Origin: Acidaminobacter hydrogenoformans DSM 2784
GTDB taxonomy: Bacteria > Bacillota > Clostridia > Peptostreptococcales > Acidaminobacteraceae
Direction: 5' to 3'
DNA: 64,000 bases
Assembly: GCF_900103005.1 (NCBI RefSeq)
Contig: NZ_FMWL01000011.1
Span: 1-64,000, forward strand
Position numbers and translations under genes: made by a program. Below, piece after piece: positions 9,539 to 17,927 of this stretch (position 1 is the first letter of the stretch; every line of letters starts with the position of its first letter). The notes beneath the pieces were generated by a model. That model was given only the letters and a program-made list of their open reading frames with translations. It had not been told where the DNA came from and ran no database searches.

Positions 9539-9584
9539 AAAGCGGTGCCAAATGAATGCCATAAAGCTTTGGCACCGCTTTTTA
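9539..9584 (+). terminator. intra-operon hairpin (attenuating terminator)
   Basis: Perfect 14-bp stem AAAGCGGTGCCAAA (9539-9552) / TTTGGCACCGCTTT (9568-9581) ending in a T run, between tctC and tctB. Binding proteins are needed in excess over permeases, and partial termination or 3' protection here would give that ratio. Confidence 0.75.
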
Positions 9585-9606
9585 TGTCACTAAATGGAGA
9601 TTGATT

Positions 9607-10080
9607 ATGAGTGAAAAACAAAGAGATTTAATCGGTTCTATTGTATTCCTGATCTTTGGAATTTTCCTGTTCGCCATTTCTTTCACGGTTAAATCGATCA
9701 TTGAAAATGATGTCGGCCCTGCTTTCATGCCCAAGGTTGTCGCAGTCGCCATTGTGATCGTATCCGTCAGCAAGCTGGTGATCGCATTAAAAAATCATAG
9801 CCCCAAGTACACAGAAAAAAGGCAATCTGAAGATGACAAAATGGGAAGCCTCATGACAATACTTAACCTGGCTGCTTATGTGATCCTGTTTGAACCACTT
9901 GGCTTCATTATTTCCTCTATAGTATTTCTGACGCTTCAGATGACGATTCTGGCGGATAAAGTCCATTTCAAGCCAATAAAATTTGGGATCATCTCAATAA
10001 GTGCCACTCTGGCGATCTATTTTCTATTCGTCTACGCCTTCAACCTTATGCTGCCTGAGGGCTTGCTGGACATAATTTAA
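9607..10080 (+). CDS. tctB: tripartite tricarboxylate transporter small membrane subunit
   Basis: 157 residues with four predicted membrane helices, the size and layout of TctB. GGAGA at 9596-9600 fits ATG 9607 better than the in-frame TTG at 9601. It lies between tctC and tctA as in the classic order and forms the permease with TctA. TctB sequences are poorly conserved, so the call rests on size, topology and neighbours. Confidence 0.85.
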   Translation: MSEKQRDLIGSIVFLIFGIFLFAISFTVKSIIENDVGPAFMPKVVAVAIVIVSVSKLVIALKNHSPKYTEKRQSEDDKMGSLMTILNLAAYVILFEPLGFIISSIVFLTLQMTILADKVHFKPIKFGIISISATLAIYFLFVYAFNLMLPEGLLDII

Positions 10081-10096
10081 GAGAAGGAATGATTTC

Positions 10097-11587
10097 ATGG
10101 TTTTAGAAGGTATATTAGCAGTAATCCTTTCGCCGGCCTGTCTTTTAGTCACTTTACTCGGTGTTATTGTAGGTATCATATTCGGATCTATTCCCGGTCT
10201 CTCTGCAACCATGGCAGTGGTGCTGTTTCTGCCAATGTCCTTTGGGCTGGAGCCAATCAGCGGTATATCCCTGTTGATGGGCTTGTACATAGGAGGTATT
10301 TCCGGTGGGTGTATATCTGCGGTACTACTCAAAATTCCCGGCACACCCTCCTCAATTTCTACGGTATTTGATGGAGGCCCAATGGCGGATCGCGGTGAGG
10401 CGGGAAAAGCCATCGGCATCTCAATCCTCTATTCCTTTATTGGCGGCATCATTAGTTTGATTGCCTTGATCTTCATCTCCCCATATCTCGCCGCTATAAC
10501 TTTGAAATTTACAGCGTTTGAGTATTTCTCCATAGCGCTGTTCTCACTAACGATCATTGCCAGTATGTCCGGAAAATCTGTCCTGAACGGATTGCTGAGT
10601 GGACTTCTCGGCATGGCCCTTGCATTTGTAGGGATTTCGCCGATTGATGGCTTCATGCGTTTTAACTTCGACTCCATCAACCTTTTAAATGGCTTCGATA
10701 TTGTCGCGGTTTTGATCGGACTCTTCGCCGTCACAGACATTATTCAGACAGGTGCAAACCGTAAAAAGCTCGCTGAAAAGGGCAAGCTGATCCAGTATAG
10801 CCTGACGGGCTTTGGCATTAGCCTTAAAGAATTCAAAGCGCAGTTTGTCAATATGATGCGCTCGGCGCTGATTGGCCTGGGTATAGGTATTCTTCCGGGG
10901 ATTGGCGGTTCGACTTCAGGTCTTTTATCCTACTCCGCGGCGCAAAATGCTTCAAAATATCCTGAGAAGTTTGGTACCGGCATCATTGATGGCGTTATCG
11001 CTTCTGAAACGGCGAACAACGCAACCGTTGGCGGTGCGCTGATCCCTCTGCTGACCATGGGCATCCCGGGAAGTACGGTTGCAGCGGTCATCCTGGGTGG
11101 ACTCACCATTCACGGCATTACCCCGGGTCCATTGATCTTCGTAAAGAACGGCGTATTCATGTACGCGATCTTTACCGCACTCCTCGTTGCCAATGTTTAC
11201 ATGCTGATTGTGGAGTACGCAGGCCTGAAGTGGTTCGTTAAACTGATGGGCATTCCAAAGCACATTTTGCTGCCGATTGTCATGGTTCTATGCGCCGTCG
11301 GTGCCTACGCAACTGGAAACAACGTTTTCGATGTATGGAGCATCTTTGCGTTTGGTATGCTCGGCGTCATATTGAAAAAGCTGTCGATTACAACGACACC
11401 CTTCATCATTGGTTATATTCTGTCCGGCATGGCTGAGGAAAATTTGCGACGCGCACTGATTGTCAGTAAGGGTGATCTGATGCCGTTTATTACCAGACCA
11501 ATTTCAGCGCTGTTCTTGCTCGTCGCAGTCATTTCTGTTGTCATGATTGTTCTGAAGAACAAGGCATCAAGAAAAGCTACAGCATAA
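10097..11587 (+). CDS. tctA: tripartite tricarboxylate transporter large permease
   Basis: 496 residues and about 11-12 membrane segments. The family-typical N-terminal GIIFGSIPGLSATMAVVLFLP and the central GIGILPGIGGSTSGLLSYSAA repeats are both present. TctA is the ion-driven permease of the TTT family and works with TctB and the TctC lipoprotein upstream. It follows tctB by 16 bases. A one-mismatch relative of the 10-mer (GCCATCGGCA) lies at 10409-10418. Confidence 0.93.
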   Translation: MVLEGILAVILSPACLLVTLLGVIVGIIFGSIPGLSATMAVVLFLPMSFGLEPISGISLLMGLYIGGISGGCISAVLLKIPGTPSSISTVFDGGPMADRGEAGKAIGISILYSFIGGIISLIALIFISPYLAAITLKFTAFEYFSIALFSLTIIASMSGKSVLNGLLSGLLGMALAFVGISPIDGFMRFNFDSINLLNGFDIVAVLIGLFAVTDIIQTGANRKKLAEKGKLIQYSLTGFGISLKEFKAQFVNMMRSALIGLGIGILPGIGGSTSGLLSYSAAQNASKYPEKFGTGIIDGVIASETANNATVGGALIPLLTMGIPGSTVAAVILGGLTIHGITPGPLIFVKNGVFMYAIFTALLVANVYMLIVEYAGLKWFVKLMGIPKHILLPIVMVLCAVGAYATGNNVFDVWSIFAFGMLGVILKKLSITTTPFIIGYILSGMAEENLRRALIVSKGDLMPFITRPISALFLLVAVISVVMIVLKNKASRKATA

Positions 11588-11672
11588 AAAAGATGATTTT
11601 GGCAGCCGCTGCGAAACATATTATGGCAGCGGCATAGGCTGAAACGACATAAACTGTAAAAGTGGTGATGAG

Positions 11673-12542
11673 ATGAAAATTGGATTTATTGGATTTGGTG
11701 AAGCGGCATACTGTATTTCGCTCGGTCTCAGAGAGGAAGGGATTCATGACATCGTGGCCTACGATGTCATGGTAACCCATCCTGAAGTGGGTAAAGTTAT
11801 TGAAAACAGGGCAGCTGAGGCCGGCGTAACGCTGCTTGGGTCGAACGCTGAGGTCGTTCGCCAAGCAGAGCTCCTCTTCGTTGCGGTTCCGTCCAGCTAC
11901 GCCATGGACGTCTGCAACGAGATCTATGATGACCTGAGGGTCGGGCAGATCTATGCAGATGTCAGCGCCTCGACGCCAACAATCAAACAACAGGTATGGG
12001 GACGTATTCAAGATAAAGGTGTTCTGTTTGTAGACGCCGCTATGCTGGGCTCCCTGCCTCTGGACAAACATAAGGTACCAATTATGGCAAGTGGCAACGG
12101 TGCCGAAGCTTTACATGAAACCATGACACCTTACGGCATGAGAATAACGTGTGCCAGTGACAAAGCCGGGGATGCGTCAGCCATTAAATTAATTCGCAGC
12201 ATCTTTATGAAAGGCCTTGCGGGATTGATGCTTGAAATGCTTCAGGCATCAGAGCACTATCAGGTCTCTGATCAGGTCGTGAAGTCAATTGGGAAATCCC
12301 TTGATGGTATTGCGTTCCAGTCCCATCTTGACAGGCTGATCACGGGAACGGCGATTCACGCGAAGCGCAGGGCAGCAGAAATTAAAGGTTCAATACTGCT
12401 ATGCAGTGAGGCTGGAATTGACTGTCCAATGACGGTCGCTTCCAAAGACAAGCATGATTTATTGGCGTCTTATGAATTTCCGGAGAAATTCCATGGCGTC
12501 CATCCCAAGCAGTGGCAGGAGATTCTCAGCATCATGAAATAA
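11673..12542 (+). CDS. NAD-binding beta-hydroxyacid dehydrogenase-like protein (DUF1932 C-domain)
   Basis: 289 residues. An N-terminal Rossmann fold (MKIGFIGFGEAAYCI) is followed by a helical 6-phosphogluconate-dehydrogenase-like C-domain of the DUF1932 type (KAGDASAIKLIRSIFMKGL carries the conserved lysine). The family oxidises beta-hydroxyacids with NAD(P). It lies 85 bases after tctA and 22 bases before the RraA-like aldolase, so the two probably act in sequence on the imported carboxylate. Confidence 0.8.
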   Translation: MKIGFIGFGEAAYCISLGLREEGIHDIVAYDVMVTHPEVGKVIENRAAEAGVTLLGSNAEVVRQAELLFVAVPSSYAMDVCNEIYDDLRVGQIYADVSASTPTIKQQVWGRIQDKGVLFVDAAMLGSLPLDKHKVPIMASGNGAEALHETMTPYGMRITCASDKAGDASAIKLIRSIFMKGLAGLMLEMLQASEHYQVSDQVVKSIGKSLDGIAFQSHLDRLITGTAIHAKRRAAEIKGSILLCSEAGIDCPMTVASKDKHDLLASYEFPEKFHGVHPKQWQEILSIMK

Positions 12543-12564
12543 TACATTAAGATGAGGTGAAGAA

Positions 12565-13266
12565 ATGGCAGTAGGCAAAAGAATTTTTTTGAAAAGAGAA
12601 ATGCCGGATCTTGAAATCATGAATCAGTTTAAGGAGATCCCGGCCTCAAATACAGCAGATGTCATGAACCGTGTAGGTGCCATGCACCCACGGATCAATC
12701 TGATGAGCAGCCCAGATGAACCAATCATTGTTGGTCCGGCACTGACGGTCAAGGCGAGGGCAGGTGACAACCTTGTGATTCACAAAGCACTCAATATGGC
12801 TCAGGAAGGTGACATTATAGTCGTCTCCAATGAAGGCGATATGACCCGTGCATTAGTTGGTGAAGTTATGATGGCTTATGCACAATATACAAAAAAAGTC
12901 GCAGGCATTATTTTTGACGGCCCAATTCGGGATATTGACGCAATTCAACACATGAAAATGCATGTTTATGCAACTGGAACCACACCTGGCGGTCCTTATA
13001 AAGAGGGGCCGGGTGAGATCAATGTACCCATTGCCTGTGGCGAGGTCACCGTTGAACCGGGCGATATTGTGCTCTGTGATCCGGACGGTGTGACGATCAT
13101 TCCAAAGGGTGAGGCTGCGGTCGTTCTCGAAGCTGCGAAGAAATTCAAGGCAGAGGATGAGAAAAAACTGGCAGCTGCCAAAAATGAAACGGCGAACAGG
13201 GATTGGGTGGATAAATCTCTGGCAGAGAAAGAGTTTGAAATCATAGACGACGTTTACAGACGATAG
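12565..13266 (+). CDS. RraA/4-hydroxy-4-methyl-2-oxoglutarate aldolase-like protein
   Basis: 233 residues. The central GEVM...FDGPIRDID segment matches the class II HMG/CHA pyruvate aldolases, whose metal and pyruvate site uses this G-x20-R-D block. Those enzymes split 4-hydroxy-2-oxo-dicarboxylates to pyruvate plus an oxo acid; RraA proper, the RNase E inhibitor, is shorter and makes no sense here. It is the last gene of the operon from 7276. Together with the dehydrogenase it suggests catabolism of a branched hydroxy-dicarboxylate or tricarboxylate. Confidence 0.8.
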   Translation: MAVGKRIFLKREMPDLEIMNQFKEIPASNTADVMNRVGAMHPRINLMSSPDEPIIVGPALTVKARAGDNLVIHKALNMAQEGDIIVVSNEGDMTRALVGEVMMAYAQYTKKVAGIIFDGPIRDIDAIQHMKMHVYATGTTPGGPYKEGPGEINVPIACGEVTVEPGDIVLCDPDGVTIIPKGEAAVVLEAAKKFKAEDEKKLAAAKNETANRDWVDKSLAEKEFEIIDDVYRR

Positions 13267-13273
13267 AAAAATC

Positions 13274-13303
13274 CCGACCGGCTTCATCCCCTGAGCCGGT
13301 TGG
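13274..13303 (+). terminator. weak hairpin after the aldolase gene
   Basis: Stem CCGACCGGCT / AGCCGGTTGG with one wobble pair, without a T tail. It could stabilise the operon 3' end or act as a weak terminator. Confidence 0.4.
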
Positions 13304-13313
13304 GGGGAACATC

Positions 13314-13334
13314 GGGGACGGTTCCTAATGATTC
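13314..13334 (+). repeat. REP-like repeat GGGGACGGTTCCTAATG, copy a
   Basis: Copy a faces copy b (13374-13393) as an inverted pair, so a long hairpin can form with an inner CTACTTC/GAAGTAG stem. Such pairs around a Y1 transposase are typical of REP/BIME elements. Confidence 0.75.
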
Positions 13335-13373
13335 TACTTCAAAAAAGAAGTAGGGCAACGAGAAAATCGAAAA

Positions 13374-13393
13374 GAACCGTCCCTAATGATTCC
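13374..13393 (-). repeat. REP-like repeat, copy b (inverted)
   Basis: GAACCGTCCCTAATGATTCC, followed by two degenerate echoes of CTAATGATTCC up to 13414. The AATGATTCC tail is on the same strand in both orientations of the GGGACGGTTC core, which suggests two building blocks were joined. Confidence 0.7.
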
Positions 13394-13430
13394 CTAATGA
13401 TTCCAAATGATTCCCCCCCCAAAAAAAAGT

Positions 13431-13478
13431 AAAAGACTTTGCCGATGGTCGTCAAACCACCATCGGCAAAGTCTTTTT
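13431..13478. terminator. second copy of the inverted TGCCGATGGT terminator
   Basis: Stem 13431-13449 with 13459-13477 and a T tail; the loop is the reverse complement of the loop at 5932-5940. Both arms carry an exact TGCCGATGGT (13440-13449; inverted 13459-13468). It separates the RraA-type operon from the RAYT gene. Confidence 0.85.
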
Positions 13479-13494
13479 CGTTGGACACAAAACG

Positions 13495-13548
13495 GACACA
13501 AAGGGGACGGTTCCTAATGGAGACACAAAGGGGACGGTTCCTAATGAA
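13495..13548 (+). repeat. tandem 27-bp REP-like repeats, copies c and d
   Basis: Two direct copies of a 27-base unit that starts GACACAAAGGGGACGG and ends TTCCTAATGGA (13495-13521 and 13522-13548). The core is the same GGGGACGGTTCCTAATG as copy a. They lie directly upstream of the RAYT gene. Confidence 0.8.
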
Positions 13549-13607
13549 TTTACAAATATTGACAAATGTGATAAGAAAAAGTACAATGTGGAAACGGGGG
13601 TGAGAAC

Positions 13608-14411
13608 ATTCCAAGAAAGGCAAGAAAAGAAAGCAAATCGGGATATTATCATGTGATCATGAGGGGCAACAACAGGCGATGGATCTATCAAAATGATCAG
13701 GAAAAAGAACGCTGTATCAGGCTGATTGAGGAGCAGAACAGGGAAGGTCTTATTGGAACTGCAGCCTGGTGCGTCATGGACAATCATGTGCATCTTATTG
13801 TGAAGGCACAAAAGGAACAATTGACACAAGCATTTAAGAAGATTAACACTCGATTCGCCATGGGATATAACCAGCGGGAAAGCACCTGCGGCCACGTTTT
13901 TCAGGACAGATTTAAGAGCCAGTGCATTGAAGACAAACACTATTTAATGAAGGCGATAAGATATATTCACTGCAATCCCGTCAAAGCCGGCATAGTCAAG
14001 CATCCTCAGGACTATAAGTGGAGTAGCTTTTCAAATTTTGTATTTGAAGAGAAAGCCATTGACAAAGATCAGCATGATTTCGTAATGGACCTGTTCAATG
14101 GAGATTTAGCAGCTTTTGGGGAATTTCATCGGATGGAAGATGATGCAGAGCATCTTGAAATTGATGAAGATCGATCGAAGATCAGAGAAGAGAATGCCCG
14201 GAGGATCATTACGGACTATTGTGAGAAATGTGGTGTTGCTGAAACCTGCCAACTGCAGGCGTTTCCGGAAGTAATGATGGCGTTGTTGAAAGACTTGATT
14301 GAAAAGAGTCATCTCCCATATCGGGCGATTGCGTCGCTGACGGGTGTGTCGTTCAGTAGGGTTCGGAATGCGGCAAAAAAGGAATCAAAAAGAACCGTCC
14401 CTAATGATTAA
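13608..14411 (+). CDS. REP-associated tyrosine transposase (Y1/HUH, RAYT)
   Basis: About 267 residues. Translation from ATT at 13608 gives PRKARKESKSGYYHVIMRGN, the standard start of this family, with GGGGGTGAG 3-12 bases upstream; ATT is a rare start codon or a mutated ATG, and GTG 13653 is the first common start. The HUH pair is in MDNHVHLIVK and the catalytic tyrosine is expected in the YLMKAIRYIHCNPVKAG helix. A C-terminal helix-turn-helix (YRAIASLTGVSFSRVRNAAK) follows. RAYTs nick and move single-stranded REP hairpins. The last seven residues (KRTVPND) and the stop are encoded by a REP-like repeat itself. Confidence 0.88.
   Translation: MPRKARKESKSGYYHVIMRGNNRRWIYQNDQEKERCIRLIEEQNREGLIGTAAWCVMDNHVHLIVKAQKEQLTQAFKKINTRFAMGYNQRESTCGHVFQDRFKSQCIEDKHYLMKAIRYIHCNPVKAGIVKHPQDYKWSSFSNFVFEEKAIDKDQHDFVMDLFNGDLAAFGEFHRMEDDAEHLEIDEDRSKIREENARRIITDYCEKCGVAETCQLQAFPEVMMALLKDLIEKSHLPYRAIASLTGVSFSRVRNAAKKESKRTVPND
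14392..14410 (-). repeat. REP-like repeat, copy e, fused to the RAYT 3' end
   Basis: GAACCGTCCCTAATGATTA overlaps the last codons and stop of the transposase gene. Together with copies a-d it brackets the gene. Confidence 0.75.
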
Positions 14412-14455
14412 AGGCTTGTCCGATGGTGGTTTCAATGACCATTGGACAAGCCTTT
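14410..14455. terminator. diverged TGCCGATGGT-type bidirectional terminator
   Basis: Stem AAAGGCTTGTCCGATGGT / ACCATTGGACAAGCCTTT with one mismatch, loop GGTTTCAATG-like as in the 5914 element. It lies between the convergent RAYT and DMT genes. The 10-mer has drifted here (GTCCGATGGT). Confidence 0.85.
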
Positions 14456-14475
14456 GCTCTTTTCTCAAACCCACC

Positions 14476-15357
14476 TCACGCAGCCTGACCAACGGGCGTG
14501 CGTGGCTTCTCGCGGTAGAGTTCACTGAAGGCGGCACCGCTCAGGATCATGACAGCACCAATCACCTGTAGTACGGTCAGCTGCTCGTGAAGGAAGACGG
14601 CTGAAAAGACGAGCGCGGATAAGGGTTCCAAATAGCCAATAATGGACACAGAACCGGTTGACAGCTGGTCAATGGAAGCGAAGTACAGGTAGCAGCCTAT
14701 GGCTGTGTTGATCAATCCAAAAATCAGAATCGGAAAGATATAATCTGTGACAGCGAGGCTGGGCCCACCTTGTCTCAAGAAGGTATATACAGCGACGGTG
14801 ACAAAGCTCATGAGCAGCTGATATAAGGCGTTTTCAAGTCCCTTTACCTGGGTGGATTTTTTGTTGAAAACGATCATGGCGGCGTACATGACCGCGGAGG
14901 ACAACCCGCAGAACAAACCCCAAGAGAGCCCGTTTGTCAGCAAACCGAGGCCGTTGACAAAGACCATGCCAAGTATGACTGCGCTCAGACCGGTGAGCTT
15001 GGCGGGCGTTAGTCGTTCCTCAAACAGCAGGGGTGAGATGGCTATGACCAGAACGGGTCCACAGTAATAGGCGAGGGTTGCAACGCTGACACCAATTCGC
15101 GAATAGGCCTCAAAGAGAAAAATCCAGCTGACGCCCAGTGCGGCACCAGAAATCATTGCATAAGCCAGATGCTTCTTATGGCGAAGCGCGGTAAATTTTC
15201 CCCCGCCCACCCGAAAAAATATCAACAGAAGGAGACTGCCCACCAAGGTCCGCCAAAAGACGATTTCGTGACTGCCGAGCAAGATCATACTGGCCACTAT
15301 GCCATTGGAACCAAATAAAAGCAGTGAAAGCACGTATTTGAAATAAGGGTTATTCAT
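14476..15357 (-). CDS. EamA/DMT family exporter
   Basis: 293 residues, ten predicted membrane helices in two EamA repeats, each with the typical glycine/proline-containing ends (for example YLEPLSALVFSAVFLHEQLT). The family exports amino acids or related metabolites. It diverges from a LysR gene at 15481 with a 123-base gap, so LysR control is likely. Substrate unknown. Confidence 0.88.
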   Translation of the reverse strand: MNNPYFKYVLSLLLFGSNGIVASMILLGSHEIVFWRTLVGSLLLLIFFRVGGGKFTALRHKKHLAYAMISGAALGVSWIFLFEAYSRIGVSVATLAYYCGPVLVIAISPLLFEERLTPAKLTGLSAVILGMVFVNGLGLLTNGLSWGLFCGLSSAVMYAAMIVFNKKSTQVKGLENALYQLLMSFVTVAVYTFLRQGGPSLAVTDYIFPILIFGLINTAIGCYLYFASIDQLSTGSVSIIGYLEPLSALVFSAVFLHEQLTVLQVIGAVMILSGAAFSELYREKPRTPVGQAA

Positions 15358-15480
15358 TCTAATCTAATCCTCCTGCTTGACGACAATTCGATAATAATAT
15401 AACATTCAAAAATGGATCACAAAAGCGAATTGTTATCATGAAAAGTATGACAAAATATCATGCAAGAGGTGTAATGATAA

Positions 15481-16371
15481 ATGGACATGAATTTAAATCT
15501 GCAAAAGCTGATGGCATTCGTCAAAACCGTGGAGTGCGGCAGCTTCACAAAGGCTGCTGAAGCCCTTAATTACACCCAGTCTGGAATCAGCAGGATGATT
15601 CAGGATCTTGAGAAAGAATGGAATACCGCTTTGCTGGAGCGCAGCAGGGCCGGGGTCAGACTGACATCGGACGGGATTCTGCTCTTGCCTCATGCCAAAA
15701 TGCTGTGCCATGAATATCAGAAGCTTCAGAATCAAGTCGATGAGCTCAATGGGCTTCAGTCCGGCTTGATCCGTATTGGTACCATCTCCAGTGTCGCGAC
15801 ACACTGGCTGCCTGGGATTATCAAGGCCTTTCAAAAGGACTTCCCCGGGATTGATTATGAGCTTCTGCTGGGAGATTATTCTGAGATTGAAGCATGGATT
15901 ATGGAAGGCCGCGTCGACTGTGGATTTTTAATAGAGCCAGCTCACCCTGACCTCGAGTCGATATTTCTGGGGCAGGACAAGCTGCTGGCCATTTTGCCGA
16001 TTGATCATCCGCTGACGGAATTCGACCGGGTGCCTATTCAGGCACTGTGCGAGCAGCCCTTCATGCTTCTGGACCGTGGCGGCCGGTCTGAAGTCAAGGA
16101 AATTTTTAGTCACTATGGGATCGTCCCAAAAGTGAAATTTACAACCTGGGACGATTACGCCATTATGTCCATGGTTGAAAGCGGGCTTGGGGTCAGCATT
16201 TTGCCGCAGCTGATCCTGCAGAGGATACCCTACCGCATTGTCGCGAAAGAGCTGGACGTGCCAGCTTACAGAGAGATCTGCCTGGCGCTTCGAAGCAGGC
16301 AGACCGCTTCCCATGGGGTGAAGCGGTTTTTGGAGTATTTGTCCCATAGGCATGAGATCGAGGGCGTATAG
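15481..16371 (+). CDS. LysR family transcriptional regulator
   Basis: 296 residues. Standard N-terminal helix-turn-helix (LMAFVKTVECGSFTKAAEALN, SGISRMIQDLE) and a full effector-binding domain. GAGGTG lies 9 bases before the ATG. Divergent from the DMT exporter at 14476, its likely target. Confidence 0.92.
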   Translation: MDMNLNLQKLMAFVKTVECGSFTKAAEALNYTQSGISRMIQDLEKEWNTALLERSRAGVRLTSDGILLLPHAKMLCHEYQKLQNQVDELNGLQSGLIRIGTISSVATHWLPGIIKAFQKDFPGIDYELLLGDYSEIEAWIMEGRVDCGFLIEPAHPDLESIFLGQDKLLAILPIDHPLTEFDRVPIQALCEQPFMLLDRGGRSEVKEIFSHYGIVPKVKFTTWDDYAIMSMVESGLGVSILPQLILQRIPYRIVAKELDVPAYREICLALRSRQTASHGVKRFLEYLSHRHEIEGV

Positions 16372-16390
16372 CCAACTTCAAACAAAGCTA

Positions 16391-16400
16391 TGCCGATGGT
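16391..16400 (+). repeat. single intergenic TGCCGATGGT
   Basis: An exact copy of the 10-mer 20 bases after the LysR stop, with no inverted partner nearby. It is a stand-alone copy, not part of a terminator stem that I can see. Confidence 0.8.
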
Positions 16401-16411
16401 AGTGGATCGGA

Positions 16412-16460
16412 GAATCAAAAGAATCAAAAGAATCAAAAGGAACCGTCCCTAATGATTCCC
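16412..16460 (-). repeat. GAATCAAAA triplet plus REP-like repeat copy f
   Basis: Three tandem GAATCAAAA units (16412-16438) lead into GGAACCGTCCCTAATGATTCC. Copy e is also preceded by GGAATCAAAA, so the AATCAAAA stretch is part of the mobile unit. It lies 2 kb from the RAYT gene. Confidence 0.7.
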
Positions 16461-17791
16461 TAAATCCCCACCCTCAAAATCCGGCTGGGCCGCCCGGCCT
16501 TCCCAATAATCTTGCTGCCCACCACCTCAATGTACCCCGCTCGTTCCAGCCGCTCGATCATGCGGTTCATGCTCCTGAGGGAGTTGCCGAACTCCTGGGC
16601 GAGCTCCAGGCTGGTGAAGGTGTCCTTTTTATAGAGGTCCATGATGGACTTCAGCTTATAGATGTTGTTGATGCTGACACCGCTCTTCTCAGAGACTTCC
16701 TTGAAGGGCAACTCAAGTCCGGTGGGGGACAGGGACTCGCTATTATCCACTTTGTCAAATGCCGTGATACGCTCCAGGCGCTTGCGGTCATAGACGACGA
16801 AGCACTGGTTGCCGCCCATCTTGAAGGCCTTGTTCTTGCCAATGACCGCGTTCGACTTGGCCTCCCTGGCCGTGGTTCCAAAGCCTATGCCCACGCTGAG
16901 GGTGTGGGCTGTTTTTTGGTTAATGGAGCCGAGGATAGGCAGCTCCCTGAGGTTATTAGTCTCAAACTCCAGAATCTGCTTGGTGGTAAAAAGAAGGTAG
17001 TTTTTCTCCGTCTCCACCACCGCCGCCTGGATGCGCTGGGCAAACTTGTAGACTTCCTCGGTGATGCGGGTCTTTTCCAGCATGACGCTGTATTCGTTTT
17101 CTGAGGTCAGGTCGTATTCGTTGTCCAGGTCGATCTCCATGGACATGACCACGATCTGGCTGACCGACATGTCCTTGAATTTGATCTTTCGGAGGAGGTC
17201 ATAAAGTTTGTTTTTGATGTAGTTTTCGTTGGAGACGAGCAATATGCTGGACTCGCCCTCAGTCTGAAGCAGTTTGTGAACGGTGGAAATCCCGGTGATG
17301 GCAATGGCGCCAGGCTGGGTCCGGAGGTGGCGCTTGTGAAAGTCCACCAGATCCTCAATCAGAGTGTCGCGGAAAATGTCAACATCAGACACCGCGGCCT
17401 CATAGTCGCCGGGTTCAAAGCCAAAGTCGCCGTAAATCGTCTGTACCATTTCCGGGGTGTAAGAATCAATGCTGATACGGCGGATGTCCAGCCCCTGCTT
17501 CAGCGTCGCCTCCAGAAAGATCCGCTGAAGCTGGCTCTCGTCATTGTCCAGGTGCACCCAGGGATTCTGGGAGTGCATCCGGTGGTTCATGATGTCATAC
17601 AGGATCTTGCCGGTAAAAATGATGCCGTCAAAGTCGTTGATGTGCTCCTTGAGGAAATTCACGGTGGTCTCCACCTGGCGCATGTCGTGGATCTCAATGG
17701 CCACGCCCTTAAGGTTTGAGAAGCTTTTGTCGATTACGCGCTGAATTCTCTTTATATTATCCACATGCCCTACTATGCCGATGGTCTTCAC
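16460..17791 (-). CDS. transcriptional regulator, GTP-cyclohydrolase-III-like/winged-helix, divergent from tnaA
   Basis: About 443 residues. The N-terminal half has an alpha/beta start (VKTIGIVGH) of unknown fold. The segment around 290-350 (SVGIGFGTTAREAKSNAVIGKNKAF) resembles the GGDEF-like core of GTP cyclohydrolase III and related nucleotide-sensing regulators. The C-terminus is a helix-turn-helix (SLELAQEFGNSLRSMNRMIERLERAGYIEVV). The first ATG (17806) overlaps the ribosome binding site GGGGGTG, so GTG 17791 is preferred. It diverges from tnaA with a 136-base gap and is the obvious candidate regulator of it. The family is not firmly recognised. TGCCGATGGT lies at 17776-17785. Confidence 0.65.
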   Translation of the reverse strand: MKTIGIVGHVDNIKRIQRVIDKSFSNLKGVAIEIHDMRQVETTVNFLKEHINDFDGIIFTGKILYDIMNHRMHSQNPWVHLDNDESQLQRIFLEATLKQGLDIRRISIDSYTPEMVQTIYGDFGFEPGDYEAAVSDVDIFRDTLIEDLVDFHKRHLRTQPGAIAITGISTVHKLLQTEGESSILLVSNENYIKNKLYDLLRKIKFKDMSVSQIVVMSMEIDLDNEYDLTSENEYSVMLEKTRITEEVYKFAQRIQAAVVETEKNYLLFTTKQILEFETNNLRELPILGSINQKTAHTLSVGIGFGTTAREAKSNAVIGKNKAFKMGGNQCFVVYDRKRLERITAFDKVDNSESLSPTGLELPFKEVSEKSGVSINNIYKLKSIMDLYKKDTFTSLELAQEFGNSLRSMNRMIERLERAGYIEVVGSKIIGKAGRPSRILRVGI

Positions 17792-17927
17792 CACCCACAC
17801 CCCCATTTGTGTTTTTCACGATTATGTTCATTTTACGTCGCTGACGTATTAAAGTCAAATTAAAGACACTATAAAGCGACCGCAGGAAATGGTATGCTTT
17901 AATTACTAAATCACAGGGGGTAATATA

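Noticed and set aside
12565-13266. RraA regulator of RNase E
   Set aside because: Too long and placed in a catabolic operon; the aldolase reading fits the motifs better.
13495-13548. Short CRISPR-like tandem repeat
   Set aside because: Two units with no spacers between them; it belongs to the REP-like family beside the RAYT gene.
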